Both the position numbers and the translations under genes were made by a program. Shown here piece by piece: positions 11,418 through 22,621 of a stretch of DNA of 64,000 nt; position 1 is the first letter of the stretch; each line of letters starts with the position of its first letter. Under the pieces are notes generated by a model that was not told the origin of the DNA, did not search any database, and worked only from the letters and a program-made list of their open reading frames with translations. Source of the DNA: Pectobacterium wasabiae CFBP 3304. Its GTDB lineage: Bacteria > Pseudomonadota > Gammaproteobacteria > Enterobacterales > Enterobacteriaceae. The DNA is taken from positions 620,001 to 684,000 of the forward strand of contig NZ_CP015750.1 in NCBI RefSeq assembly GCF_001742185.1, in the 5' to 3' direction.

Positions 11418-12080
11418 TACAGACTCCCGTCATGAATAGAGCGCACAGAATGTACGCGTAGGGTTCCGATGTTTGCCAAAATGCAGGAACGCATTGAGGC
11501 CAGTGAACATAATTCAGTCATACAGAAATAAAAAACAGATGGTGCACCAGTAGATGATTTCATGTTGTTTTCCTACTTATTAGCGCGACCTTGTTTTTAC
11601 TCTGATTTGGAATGAACCATGCTTGTAGGGTGATCAGAATAAAAACAGGTATAACTACCTTCATACCGGAATAACACAGTCAGGAAAGCGGTGCCATAAT
11701 CCGTACCGCCTTACCAACCTCAGTAAAAAGTATAAGTTTTCTTATTTCACAACTCATTGGGCAATAGCACAGCATTCCCTATCGAAATGCAGATTAAATA
11801 TGTCATTATCACAAACGAATGGGAGGTGTTTCACGAAAACCGAGAAACGCGAATTTCTGCCTGATAAACATCGGAATACGTACTATTGGCACCTAATTTC
11901 GCAGAGATAAATCCCTACTTTTCATGACATAAATAAAGGGCAAGCCTTAATACCGATCGTTTAAAAACTGAGATAGACGGAGCGACCACGGGGCAACGTG
12001 TTCCTGCGGGAACCTCATCCCGTGTTTCTCCTAAAAATGAGGCTTAAGTGACCGGCATTAGGGCAAGCTTATATAAATAA
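11418..12080. promoter_or_regulatory. Long gudX upstream region with motifs shared with gudP/garD
   Basis: About 660 bp without a credible gene. It should hold the promoter of gudX-gudD-garL-garR(-garK). Motifs recur in the gudP/garD divergent region: TGTAGGGTGATCAGAAT at 11624-11640 against a one-mismatch copy at 13560-13576; AGGTGTTTCACGAAAA at 11824-11839 against a one-mismatch copy at 13784-13799; GCCTGATAAA at 11859-11868 and 13903-13912. Shared motifs suggest a common regulator. CdaR is the known activator of these genes in E. coli, but I cannot verify its site here. The repeat at 11957-12060 occupies the distal end. Confidence 0.55.
11957..12060. repeat. Foldback intergenic repeat, copy A
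   Basis: About 100 bp, similar along its whole length to 18511-18613. Both begin TCGTTTAA, contain CGACCACG, GCGGGAACCTCATCCC and CTCCTAAAA, and end near GCTTAAG. Complementary segments (a TTCC/GGGA core, CGGG/CCCG flanks, TTAA at the ends) allow an imperfect long hairpin, so it looks like a non-coding MITE- or REP-type element. I do not recognise a named family. It lies just downstream of the gudP terminator. Confidence 0.65.
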
Positions 12081-12112
12081 ACGCCGAGCCATCAGCATGA
12101 TGACTCGGCGTG
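12080..12112 (-). terminator. Rho-independent terminator after gudP
   Basis: The segments ACGCCGAG and CTCGGCGT, with further pairing through CATCA/TGATG, form a long stem near 12081-12111. On the minus strand it is followed by TTATTTATAT. It sits about 40 bp past the gudP stop, so gudP transcription probably ends here and gudX starts separately. Confidence 0.75.
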
Positions 12113-12150
12113 TTGTGTTACAGACTACATTCAGAATTCAGAGATGCTCA

Positions 12151-13503
12151 TTAACGCTTAACGAACGGCTTCAATTCGATACGTTTAATATCCTGCACGA
12201 TGAACAGGTAGCTGGCGATAGCAACCAGTGCATGGATCCCGACATACACCAGACCGCCATTGAAAGAGCCAGTCATCCCGATGATGTAGCCAATTGCAAT
12301 TGGCGTCACGATACCTGACGCATTACCGAACATATTAAACAGTCCACCGCTTAACCCACTGATTTCTTTCGGTGCTGTATCGGCCATAACCGCCCAGCCC
12401 AGCGCACCAATACCCTTACCAAAGAAGGCCGCCGACATCACCGCAATGACGACCCACTCGGTTTCAACGTAGTTACAAATCACCATCGACATGGAAAGTA
12501 GCATACCAAGCACGATAGGCGTTTTACGGGCAAAGGTCAGTGAATTGGTTCGGCGCATCAGGTAATCGGAAATGATGCCGCCCAGAACGCCGCCCACAAA
12601 ACCGCAGATAGCAGGCACCGAGGCGACAAATCCCGCTTTAAGGATCGACATGCCGCGCGCCTGAACCAGATAAAGTGGGAACCAAGTGATGAAGAAGTAG
12701 GTCAGTGCGTTAATACAATATTGACCGATGTAAACACCAAGCATCATGCGAGACTGCATTAATTGCTTGATCTGATGCCATTTTTCACCCTTCACGGTCG
12801 CATTCTTCGACCCTTTGGCGTCCATATTGATCAGTGCGCCACCTGCTTCAATATAATCCAGTTCAGCCTGATTCACGCCAGGATGATCTTTGGGGTCGTG
12901 GATCACTTTAAGCCAGACAAAGCTGAGGATGATACCCAATCCGCCCATGAACCAGAACACATGCGCCCAACCCACCGCGTGTACCAGCCAGCCCATGATA
13001 GGGGCGAAGATCACGGTCGCAAAGTACTGTGCCGAGTTGAATATCGCGACAGCCGTGCCACGCTCTTGTGCGGGGAACCAGGCAGCCACAATTCGGCTAT
13101 TTCCCGGGAAGGAAGGTGATTCACACAAACCGACCATAAAGCGCAGGAGGAACAGAGAAATGACAATGCCCGCACCGCTGAAGATATCGACAAAGCCTTG
13201 TAATAAGGTAAAAATCGACCAGGTGAAGATACTGTAGAAATAGACTTTCTTTGAGCCAAAGCGATCGAGCAGCCAACCTCCAGGTATTTGACCAATAACA
13301 TATGCCCAGGAGAACGCAGAGAAGATAAATCCCATCCCCACTGCGTCCAACCCAATCTCCTTAGACATTGCTGAACCAGCAATGGACAAGGTCGCACGGT
13401 CTCCATAGTTAAATGACGTGACAATAAACAACATCACGACAATCCAGTAGCGGGCGTTTGTTCTCTTTTGTATCGCGCCAGCTGCTGAGCTTACTGTATT
13501 CAT
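12151..13503 (-). CDS. gudP: Glucarate/galactarate MFS transporter GudP
   Basis: Inner-membrane D-glucarate/galactarate:H+ symporter of the major facilitator superfamily (anion:cation symporter family). From the ATG at 13503 it has 450 residues and about 12 hydrophobic helices. The segments NARYWIVVMLFIVTSFNYGD and KEISGLSGGLFNMFGN are characteristic. An ATG 11 codons upstream is possible, but E. coli GudP aligns from the inner start. It is divergent from garD across a 569-bp regulatory gap and ends at its own terminator rather than running into gudX. Confidence 0.95.
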   Translation of the reverse strand: MNTVSSAAGAIQKRTNARYWIVVMLFIVTSFNYGDRATLSIAGSAMSKEIGLDAVGMGFIFSAFSWAYVIGQIPGGWLLDRFGSKKVYFYSIFTWSIFTLLQGFVDIFSGAGIVISLFLLRFMVGLCESPSFPGNSRIVAAWFPAQERGTAVAIFNSAQYFATVIFAPIMGWLVHAVGWAHVFWFMGGLGIILSFVWLKVIHDPKDHPGVNQAELDYIEAGGALINMDAKGSKNATVKGEKWHQIKQLMQSRMMLGVYIGQYCINALTYFFITWFPLYLVQARGMSILKAGFVASVPAICGFVGGVLGGIISDYLMRRTNSLTFARKTPIVLGMLLSMSMVICNYVETEWVVIAVMSAAFFGKGIGALGWAVMADTAPKEISGLSGGLFNMFGNASGIVTPIAIGYIIGMTGSFNGGLVYVGIHALVAIASYLFIVQDIKRIELKPFVKR

Positions 13504-14072
13504 GATGAACTCCTGCTTCAATCGCGGTTCGCTCATTCATTCCAAATAACAGATAACGGTGTAGGGTTATCAGAATGAAGATCAGTGGATTATTTAGGGT
13601 ATAGTAAATTCCCATTTTTATTTTTTTTGCGAATAGCCAGGCTATATAGCTTCAGAGTAATTAGCTGACATCTTCAACTCGCAGGAACATTATAATTTCT
13701 ACCTGCTGGGTGCTCACTAGATAAAAGCACAACATTAAAAATGTCCTTTGGAATATGTTGGTGCACTTGCCCTAGATAGTGCGAGGTATTTCACGAAAAA
13801 TACCGTTATTCTCTTTTTACCGTCATACACATCATTTCTATTCCCGCCAGAAAAACCACAAGCAGGAAGAATGTGATCAAACTCACCGAAAACTGGTTCT
13901 TCGCCTGATAAATCAGAAACAAAAACCTCTGGCTTAGGTCAATTGCATAATGTACGAGAAGAGAACCTCACGTATACTCGTTAGCGAGCAATGAAGTAAT
14001 AGTGTGGTAAGTTATTCGTATAGTAATAGTTACCACAGCGTTTCTGATAAACAAATAATAAAGGCTTGCATC
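13504..14072. promoter_or_regulatory. gudP-garD divergent control region
   Basis: 569 bp between the divergent gudP and garD starts, AT-rich and without a gene. It carries TGTAGGGTTATCAGAAT at 13560-13576 (57 nt before the gudP start), AGGTATTTCACGAAAA at 13784-13799 and GCCTGATAAA at 13903-13912. Each has a near-identical partner upstream of gudX. Co-ordinated induction of transporter, dehydratases and aldolase from these sites is the simple reading; the binding protein is not identifiable by eye. Confidence 0.55.
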
Positions 14073-15647
14073 ATGTCAGATAAATCAGAAAATAATGCTG
14101 CACAAGAGCAGCCACTTTATATTAAGGTCCATGATTCTGATAATGTTGCCATTGTTGTCAATAATAATGGCTTACGTGCCGGAACCCGTTTTAATGATAA
14201 TCTGGAATTAATTGAGCATGTTCCACAGGGACACAAAGTTGCCCTTGTTGATATCATCAAGTCAGGTGCCATCATCCGCTATGGTGAAATTATCGGGTAT
14301 GCACTGCGCGACATTGCCCAAGGAAGCTGGATTGATGAATCCCTGGTCGAATTGCCTCAGGCTCCTGCACTGGAAACCCTACCACTGGCGACCAAAATTC
14401 CCCCCACCCTGCCCCCGCTGGAAGGTTATACCTTTGAAGGTTACCGTAACGCCGATGGCAGCGTAGGTACGAAGAATCTGCTAGGCATTACCACCAGCGT
14501 ACACTGTGTCGCGGGCGTGGTTGACTATGTCGTCAAAATTATCGAGCGAGATTTATTACCTAACTACCCCAATGTGGACGGCGTGGTCGCGCTCAATCAT
14601 CTCTATGGCTGTGGTGTGGCAATCAATGCCCCTGCGGCAGTCGTTCCTATCCGCACCATTCACAATCTGGCACTGAACCCAAATTTTGGTGGCGAAATAC
14701 TGGTGGTGGGTCTGGGCTGTGAAAAATTACAGCCGGAACGCCTACTGGAAGGGACGCCAGATGTACAGGCCATCTCCCTTGATGACACCAGCATTGTCCG
14801 CTTACAAGATGAACACCACGTTGGTTTCAGATCGATGGTGGATGACATTCTGACAATGGCAGACAAGCATCTGCAACGGTTAAACAAACGTCAGCGTGAA
14901 ACCTGTCCAGCCTCTGAACTGGTTGTCGGCATGCAGTGTGGCGGCAGCGATGCTTTCTCTGGCGTCACCGCAAACCCGGCCGTTGGTTTTGCCTCCGACC
15001 TGCTGGTTCGCTGCGGCGCAACCGTCATGTTTTCTGAAGTAACCGAAGTACGCGACGCCATTCATTTATTAACGCCGCGAGTTATCAACGAAGAGGTCGG
15101 TAAACGTCTGCTGGAAGAAATGGCCTGGTACGATAATTATCTCGATAGCGGCCAGACCGATCGTAGCGCCAACCCATCGCCGGGCAACAAAAAAGGTGGC
15201 CTCGCAAATGTGGTGGAAAAAGCTCTCGGCTCCATCGCCAAATCTGGCACCAGCGCCATCGTCGAAGTCCTGTCCCCCGGCCAACGCCCAACCAAACGCG
15301 GGTTGATTTACGCGGCAACGCCAGCCAGCGACTTTGTGTGTGGTACCCAGCAACTTGCTTCCGGTATCACCGTACAGGTTTTCACCACCGGTCGCGGTAC
15401 GCCCTATGGCCTGTTGGCTGTACCCGTGATCAAAATGGCGACCCGTACCGCATTGGCAAACCGCTGGCACGATCTGATGGACATTGATGCTGGTACGATT
15501 GCCACCGGAGAGGCCACGATTGAAGACGTCGGCTGGCAGCTTTTCCATTTTATTTTGGATATCGCCAGCAACAAGAAAAAAACCTGGTCCGATCAATGGG
15601 GACTTCATAACGCCTTGGCCGTTTTCAACCCAGCACCGGTAACCTGA
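14073..15647 (+). CDS. garD: Galactarate dehydratase GarD
   Basis: Dehydrates galactarate (mucate) to 5-keto-4-deoxy-D-glucarate, feeding the same aldolase as GudD. The ATG at 14073 ([21 protein letters not shown]) gives 524 residues, like E. coli GarD (523); a longer GTG-started reading from 14004 has no homology support. An N-terminal SAF-like domain (about 15-100) is followed by the UxaA/GarD domain with [34 protein letters not shown] and [12 protein letters not shown], whose cysteines and histidines fit the family's iron-dependent active site. It is transcribed away from gudP. Confidence 0.96.
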   Translation: MSDKSENNAAQEQPLYIKVHDSDNVAIVVNNNGLRAGTRFNDNLELIEHVPQGHKVALVDIIKSGAIIRYGEIIGYALRDIAQGSWIDESLVELPQAPALETLPLATKIPPTLPPLEGYTFEGYRNADGSVGTKNLLGITTSVHCVAGVVDYVVKIIERDLLPNYPNVDGVVALNHLYGCGVAINAPAAVVPIRTIHNLALNPNFGGEILVVGLGCEKLQPERLLEGTPDVQAISLDDTSIVRLQDEHHVGFRSMVDDILTMADKHLQRLNKRQRETCPASELVVGMQCGGSDAFSGVTANPAVGFASDLLVRCGATVMFSEVTEVRDAIHLLTPRVINEEVGKRLLEEMAWYDNYLDSGQTDRSANPSPGNKKGGLANVVEKALGSIAKSGTSAIVEVLSPGQRPTKRGLIYAATPASDFVCGTQQLASGITVQVFTTGRGTPYGLLAVPVIKMATRTALANRWHDLMDIDAGTIATGEATIEDVGWQLFHFILDIASNKKKTWSDQWGLHNALAVFNPAPVT

Positions 15648-16326
15648 TTATCTTTTCCCGCAGGTCAGAGTCATTCTCCGGCCTGCGGATGGCGTTATTT
15701 GATCTATAATAAATTCTGCTTCAATAAGAATGTGAAAAAGTGCAGAAAAAGAATAACAAATATCAATGCAGCAACATTTTATTGCATTAAGGCAATAAAA
15801 TAACATAAAAAAATTAACAAGTGATTTTTCTTAATCAGAAACAAGGCTTATATAGAACACATTCCCAGTAAAAATTCCATGTTCTACTCACCTATTCTTC
15901 ATCGTTTTTTCTCTAATTATTTATTGCCAATAAAATGAATCAATTGACAGGTAATCGTCCTCATCATAAATTTACGCGTGCTGAAAAAGCGTGCTAACAC
16001 TGATGACATATTTGTTACAAACATATAGTTACAAATATATAGTTACAAAATCTCCATCACGCACAAAATAGGGCTAATAGCCCGCTCATTATAAATAGTG
16101 TCTGGCATTATTTTATATAAGCGAGTAAACCACCCAAAAAATTTCAGTATACCTATTTGAATAACTTGAATATTTACACAGCAATATGCCTGACAGATTT
16201 CACAGTATCGTCACGCGGTAGCCCTGTAACATCCCCCCTCTGGAATAGCCAGACAGTTGGGGTGAGAAAAGCAGCCAGCATAGATGAACTTGGAAACTGA
16301 GCGGGATAAGTACGCCGGGGTTCCTA
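15648..16326. other. 679-bp AT-rich intergenic region between garD and aer
   Basis: No credible gene on either strand. A stem CCGCAGG (15658-15664)/CCTGCGG (15682-15688) just past garD may end its transcript, although the T run is weak. At 16023-16049 a 13-base unit, ATATAGTTACAAA, occurs twice 14 bp apart with a degenerate third copy just before it. The rest is AT-rich and probably holds the aer promoter; I could not pick a convincing sigma-28 element. Confidence 0.5.
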
Positions 16327-17862
16327 ATGAGATTAAATACACCTGTCACACAGCAGGAGTATCTGTTAGACATGGACACCATATTGATGTCCACGACAAA
16401 TATTCACAGCCACATTACCTATGCCAACTCTGCCTTCATTAAGGTTAGCGGTTTTTCTGAAGAGCAGCTCATCAACCAGCCTCACAATATTGTTCGTCAT
16501 CCAGACATGCCCGTTGAAGCCTATGCCGACATGTGGTCTACGTTGAAACAAGGCGATAGCTGGACCGGATTAGTCAAAAACCGTCGCAATAACGGCGATC
16601 ATTACTGGGTTCGCGCCAACGTTACGCCGGTTTACCAGCAAGAACATCTGGCAGGCTATATCTCGGTACGTAACACCCCCAGCGCCGAAGAAATAAAAGC
16701 GGCCGAAATGTTGTACAGCGCCGTGCAGAAAAAGCAGGCAGGAAGCCGTAAATTCTACAAAGGATTGGTTGTTCGCACCGGGCTTTTCTCCCCGCTGTCG
16801 CTTTTGCAGAAATTGTCAGTCCGCTGGCGCTTGCGCATCGCCGTATTAGCGGTAGGACTTATTCCCGCATTGCTTGCTTTCAGCGGCATGAATCCACTGT
16901 GGCTGTTGGCGCTGACGCTGTTGCTCACCGTCATCATGGATCAGTTCCTACAGCAGCAAATTGCACAGCCCATCAAGATGATACTCAAACAAGCGCAGCA
17001 TGTGGTATCAGGCCGTAAAGTAAAACATATCCACCTTAATCGGGTAGACGAAATTGGCTTACTGCTACGTTCAGTTAACCAGTTTGGCCTGAACCTGCAT
17101 TCGCTTGTCGATGACGTCAGTATGCAGGTTAATGGCATCACGAATGTCAGCCGTAAATTGGCGGAAAACAATATCGACCTGAATAGTCGCACAGAAGAAA
17201 CGTCAGCAAATCTGCAACAAACCGCCGCCGCTATTGAGGAAATTACCGTTGCCGTGCAACAAAGTGCAGAAACCGCGGCACAAGCGACAACAATGGCAGA
17301 AGCCGCCAGCAGCACCGCGCTTAAAGGTGGCAATATCATGAAGGAAACCATCGGCATGATGGATTCCATTTCCAGCGCCAGCGATAAAATCGTTGATATC
17401 ATTGGTGTAATAGACAGTATTGCTTTCCAGACCAACATCCTCGCGCTGAATGCCGCCGTTGAAGCGGCTCGTGCTGGCGTACAAGGGCGAGGGTTTGCCG
17501 TGGTAGCTGCCGAGGTTCGCAATCTGGCACAGCACTCCGCTTCTGCGGCTAAAGAAATTAAAACCCTGATCGATGCCAACGTTGAAAGTGTGAAACAGGG
17601 CAGCACAATGGTAGAAACTGCGGGTAAACATATCAGCGATATCGTTGATGAAGTCTTCCAGGTCTCCACCATGATCAAAGAAATCAGCAATGCAACGCAT
17701 GAGCAGACTTCTGCGTTAGGCTTGATCAATACCTCGATTGCCCAGATAGAACAAATGACACAGGGCAATACCGATATGGTTACGCAATCAACCGATGCAG
17801 CCGAAGGACTAAACCTTCAGGCGAAGCGACTGAACAGCGCAATTAATGTGTACGGTAGTTAA
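16327..17862 (+). CDS. aer: Aerotaxis/redox chemoreceptor Aer
   Basis: Membrane receptor that senses redox state through FAD bound to an N-terminal PAS domain and signals to CheA/CheW. The 511 residues resemble E. coli Aer throughout: VTQQ ... TILMSTT, PAS about 20-115, a hydrophobic anchor about 170-210, HAMP-like segment and MCP signalling hairpin ([20 protein letters not shown]). Residues at the Aer FAD-site positions are present with identical numbering: Asn34, Arg57, His58, Asp60, Trp70. It has no periplasmic sensor and no NWETF-like C-terminal tether. It is one of two intact receptors in the window. Confidence 0.93.
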   Translation: MRLNTPVTQQEYLLDMDTILMSTTNIHSHITYANSAFIKVSGFSEEQLINQPHNIVRHPDMPVEAYADMWSTLKQGDSWTGLVKNRRNNGDHYWVRANVTPVYQQEHLAGYISVRNTPSAEEIKAAEMLYSAVQKKQAGSRKFYKGLVVRTGLFSPLSLLQKLSVRWRLRIAVLAVGLIPALLAFSGMNPLWLLALTLLLTVIMDQFLQQQIAQPIKMILKQAQHVVSGRKVKHIHLNRVDEIGLLLRSVNQFGLNLHSLVDDVSMQVNGITNVSRKLAENNIDLNSRTEETSANLQQTAAAIEEITVAVQQSAETAAQATTMAEAASSTALKGGNIMKETIGMMDSISSASDKIVDIIGVIDSIAFQTNILALNAAVEAARAGVQGRGFAVVAAEVRNLAQHSASAAKEIKTLIDANVESVKQGSTMVETAGKHISDIVDEVFQVSTMIKEISNATHEQTSALGLINTSIAQIEQMTQGNTDMVTQSTDAAEGLNLQAKRLNSAINVYGS

Positions 17863-18032
17863 CTGACGTTATTTCATCATTAGTGCTGGCAAGGGAGTCA
17901 GGAAACATACTTGCCAGCGCCTTTCTTTTCTCCTATTTCCTGACAAACACATTTAGTTACATTGACTGCCAAAAAAGTGAGTCTTTCATGTTTCATTACC
18001 AACAATGTCACCTGCAAGAACATGTTTAAATT

Positions 18033-18076
18033 GCCGATATAAAGACCTGTACCCAAAATAATTTGGGTATATCGGC
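18033..18076. promoter_or_regulatory. Nested inverted repeat upstream of flxA
   Basis: GCCGATAT (18033-18040) pairs with ATATCGGC (18069-18076). Inside it ACCCAAA (18051-18057) pairs with TTTGGGT (18062-18068). The GCCGATAT arm resembles a sigma-28 (FliA) -10 element, but the region where a -35 TAAA should lie does not match well. It could be an operator or a 5'-UTR hairpin ending 18 bp before the flxA start. Confidence 0.45.
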
Positions 18077-18094
18077 ATATTTTCAGGAGGGAAG

Positions 18095-18451
18095 ATGTCA
18101 AATACCATCAGCAGTGCTAGCGTATCAACCACAACGGCAAGCAGTAGTAAAAGCAGCAGCACGTCAGAACAGCAGATTGCGCAGCTAAACAAGCAGATTC
18201 AGACACTCACCAAACAGGCAAGTAAGCTGACCGAATCGGCTTCTAGTGCAGCAAGTGATGAAGAGCGTAAACTAATCGAACAGCAGCAACAGGCAATTCA
18301 GGCGCAGATCCAAGCGTTACAGGCGCAAATTGCCCGCTTGCAGAGTGAAAAATCAGAGCAACAGTCTGATTCCTCTTCTTCGACGCAAAATGCTAAACAA
18401 GAAGGCGTTAACAACCCGACAGCAGACAACAAGATTAATATCTACGTATAG
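18095..18451 (+). CDS. FlxA-like family protein
   Basis: 118-residue low-complexity protein: a Ser/Thr-rich head (1-24), then a Gln-rich heptad-like coiled coil (EQQIAQLNKQIQTLTKQ ... AIQAQIQALQAQIARLQSEK, about 25-90) and a hydrophilic tail. This layout fits the FlxA family, whose E. coli member is flagellar sigma-28 dependent and of unknown function. AGGAGG lies about 4-5 nt before the ATG at 18095. Its position after aer fits a motility-linked role, which is inferred. Confidence 0.75.
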   Translation: MSNTISSASVSTTTASSSKSSSTSEQQIAQLNKQIQTLTKQASKLTESASSAASDEERKLIEQQQQAIQAQIQALQAQIARLQSEKSEQQSDSSSSTQNAKQEGVNNPTADNKINIYV

Positions 18452-18510
18452 TCTGCGTCAGGGAAGTAATCAGTAAACGTAAAAGGTCGCCTCGTTGAAT
18501 GCTCATGGCA

Positions 18511-18613
18511 GTCGTTTAAGAACCGAGATACACGGGCGACCACGAGGTGAGGTATCCCAGCGGGAACCTCATCCCCGTGTTGCTCCTAAAATGAAGCTTA
18601 AGCGGCCCGTTTT
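18511..18613. repeat. Foldback intergenic repeat, copy B
   Basis: Second copy of the element at 11957-12060, matching at roughly four in five positions by eye. Its self-complementarity is clearer here: CTTAAG-type ends, ACACGGG paired with CCCGTGT, GAGGT paired with ACCTC, and a TCCC-AGC-GGGA tip. It fills most of the gap between the convergent flxA and ypeB genes and could act as a bidirectional transcription end. Confidence 0.65.
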
Positions 18614-18660
18614 ACTTCATTGAAGCGACCTTTTCTCATCATGGTTGTGCAGAAGGATAG

Positions 18661-18882
18661 TCAGGAACGAGTTCGCTTCAGCGGTGTGACCAACCCTTGC
18701 AGACCCTCTACCTTGATTGCCAGCGTAATTTGCATCAATTCCCCCAAGCGACCCTGAGGAAATTCATCCTTGCGAGAGAACCACAGCAGGTACTCTTCTG
18801 GTAAATCAATCAGCACCCGCCCTTTGTATTTGCCAAAGGGCATCGGCATCGTGGCAATGTCTATCAGGTCTTCTTTTTCCAT
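18661..18882 (-). CDS. ypeB: DUF3820 family protein (YpeB-like)
   Basis: 73-residue protein, MEKEDLIDIATMPMPFGKYKGRVLIDLPEEYLLWF..., typical of DUF3820, some members of which are labelled putative quorum-sensing-regulated virulence factors; its biochemical role is unknown. In E. coli ypeB also follows ligA. Here its ATG lies 4 bp after the ligA stop, so translation is probably coupled to ligA. Confidence 0.85.
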   Translation of the reverse strand: MEKEDLIDIATMPMPFGKYKGRVLIDLPEEYLLWFSRKDEFPQGRLGELMQITLAIKVEGLQGLVTPLKRTRS

Positions 18883-18886
18883 CCGT

Positions 18887-20974
<2,088 letters not shown>

Positions 20975-20988
20975 TCACGATTTATATG

Positions 20989-21026
20989 ATTCTCGCTCGT
21001 GGTGTGTCAGAGCGAGAATCATTAGC
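20989..21026. terminator. Hairpin after hldE
   Basis: ATGATTCTCGCTC and GAGCGAGAATCAT form a strong stem around 20988-21024 in the gap between hldE and ligA. On the minus strand it is followed by ATATAAAT rather than a clean T run. It plausibly ends the ygiF-glnE-hldE transcript before ligA. Confidence 0.5.
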
Positions 21027-21070
21027 TGGCGGACTAAAATGGGTTAGCCACACTGTCAGTGTTATGTCGT

Positions 21071-22507
21071 TTAAGATTTAGACGTAGTGGCTTTAATCGT
21101 GTTGATGATATTTGTCGTGGAGCAACCATCCTCAAAATTCAGGACCTTCACTTCACCGCCGTTGGCCCAGACCTCTTCACTACCGGCGATTTCATGTGGC
21201 TGGTAGTCTCCGCCTTTCACCAGAATATCCGGCAAGATGCGAGCAATCAGGCGCTGTGGCGTATCTTCTTCAAACGGCACGACCCAATCGACCGCTTCCA
21301 ACGCCCCTAGCACGATCATCCGCTGCGGCAGCGGGTTGACCGGTCGAGTTGGTCCCTTCAGCCGCTTGGTGGATGCATCGCTGTTTACCGCAACGATTAA
21401 CCGATCGCCAAGCTTGCGGGCGTTTGCCAAATAAGACACATGTCCGGCATGCAAAATATCGAAGCAGCCATTGGTCATCACAATCTTTTCGCCACGCTGA
21501 CGCGCTAGCTCAACGGCATGTTTCAACTGTTCTTCAGTCATCACGCCAAATCCGGTTTCGGCACGGCCGCGGATAGCATTTTCCAATTCAATCGGCGTAA
21601 CTGTAGACGTTCCCAGCTTGCCAACGACAACGCCTGCGGCGGCATTCGCCAGGAAACAGGCTTCCTCCAGCGGATTACCCGCCGCCAGCGCAGCAGCCAG
21701 AACACCAATGACGGTATCGCCAGCACCGGTCACGTCATATACTTCTTGCGCCTGCGTCGGCAAATGCAGCGGTGCTTTACCCGGCTGTAGCAGCGTCATC
21801 CCTTGCTCGGAACGGGTGATCAGCAATGCGGACAGATCGTAATCCGCCACCACCTTCATACCGCGTTCGACCAGTTCTTCTTCCGTTTTACTGCGCCCAG
21901 CGACGGCTTCAAACTCAGACAGATTTGGCGTTAGCAGCGTCGCACCACGGTAACGAGAAAAGTCGGTGCCTTTCGGGTCGATCAGCACCGGAACGCCAGC
22001 CGCTTTTGCCGTCTGAATCATGGTTTGCACATGTGCTAATACGCCTTTCGCATAGTCAGACAGCACCAACACGCCAATTTTTGGCAGCGCCTGTTGGATA
22101 CGCTCGATGATTGGCTGAGGATCAATCCCCTCGAAGCCCTCTTCGAAATCCAGCCGGATCAACTGCTGATTGCGCGACAGCACGCGCAACTTGGTGATCG
22201 TCGGGTGCGTAGGAACAGAGACAAAGTCACACTTCACATTCACTTCGCCAAGTTTAGCGTTCAGTGCACGAGCAGCATCATCAATGCCCGTTACCCCCAC
22301 CAGACGCGAACCAGCCCCCAATGCGGCGATGTTCATTGCAACGTTCGCCGCCCCACCCGGACGCTCTTCGATCGTATCAACTTTGACCACAGGCACCGGT
22401 GCCTCTGGTGAAATTCGGCTAGTAGGGCCATACCAGTAACGGTCCAGCATGACATCACCCACCACTAACACACCCGCTTGACGGAAATCAGGCAGCGTCA
22501 CTTTCAT
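21071..22507 (-). CDS. hldE: Bifunctional heptose-7-phosphate kinase / heptose-1-phosphate adenylyltransferase HldE
   Basis: Makes ADP-D-glycero-beta-D-manno-heptose for the LPS inner core. The 478 residues hold an N-terminal ribokinase-fold kinase (about 1-318; [34 protein letters not shown]) and a C-terminal nucleotidyltransferase (about 344-478; [16 protein letters not shown] with the HxGH motif, then VAVNSDAST). Length equals the E. coli enzyme. It follows glnE by 114 bp on the same strand, as in E. coli. Confidence 0.96.
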   Translation of the reverse strand: MKVTLPDFRQAGVLVVGDVMLDRYWYGPTSRISPEAPVPVVKVDTIEERPGGAANVAMNIAALGAGSRLVGVTGIDDAARALNAKLGEVNVKCDFVSVPTHPTITKLRVLSRNQQLIRLDFEEGFEGIDPQPIIERIQQALPKIGVLVLSDYAKGVLAHVQTMIQTAKAAGVPVLIDPKGTDFSRYRGATLLTPNLSEFEAVAGRSKTEEELVERGMKVVADYDLSALLITRSEQGMTLLQPGKAPLHLPTQAQEVYDVTGAGDTVIGVLAAALAAGNPLEEACFLANAAAGVVVGKLGTSTVTPIELENAIRGRAETGFGVMTEEQLKHAVELARQRGEKIVMTNGCFDILHAGHVSYLANARKLGDRLIVAVNSDASTKRLKGPTRPVNPLPQRMIVLGALEAVDWVVPFEEDTPQRLIARILPDILVKGGDYQPHEIAGSEEVWANGGEVKVLNFEDGCSTTNIINTIKATTSKS

Positions 22508-22621
22508 CCTCTACTCCAGGCTTATTTCGCATAATGCGCGTAATAATATCATAGGCACGATCATTACACGCCACCGCACCGAGTCTCTTCGCTGAGTGCT
22601 TGACCACATATATTGAGAAAC

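Noticed and set aside
14004..14072. GTG-started extension of garD
   Set aside because: The extra 23 residues have no homology, and the downstream ATG matches the family start.
17898..18192. Overlapping minus-strand frames between aer and flxA
   Set aside because: They run through the flxA ribosome site and the inverted repeat, are low in complexity and have no family resemblance.
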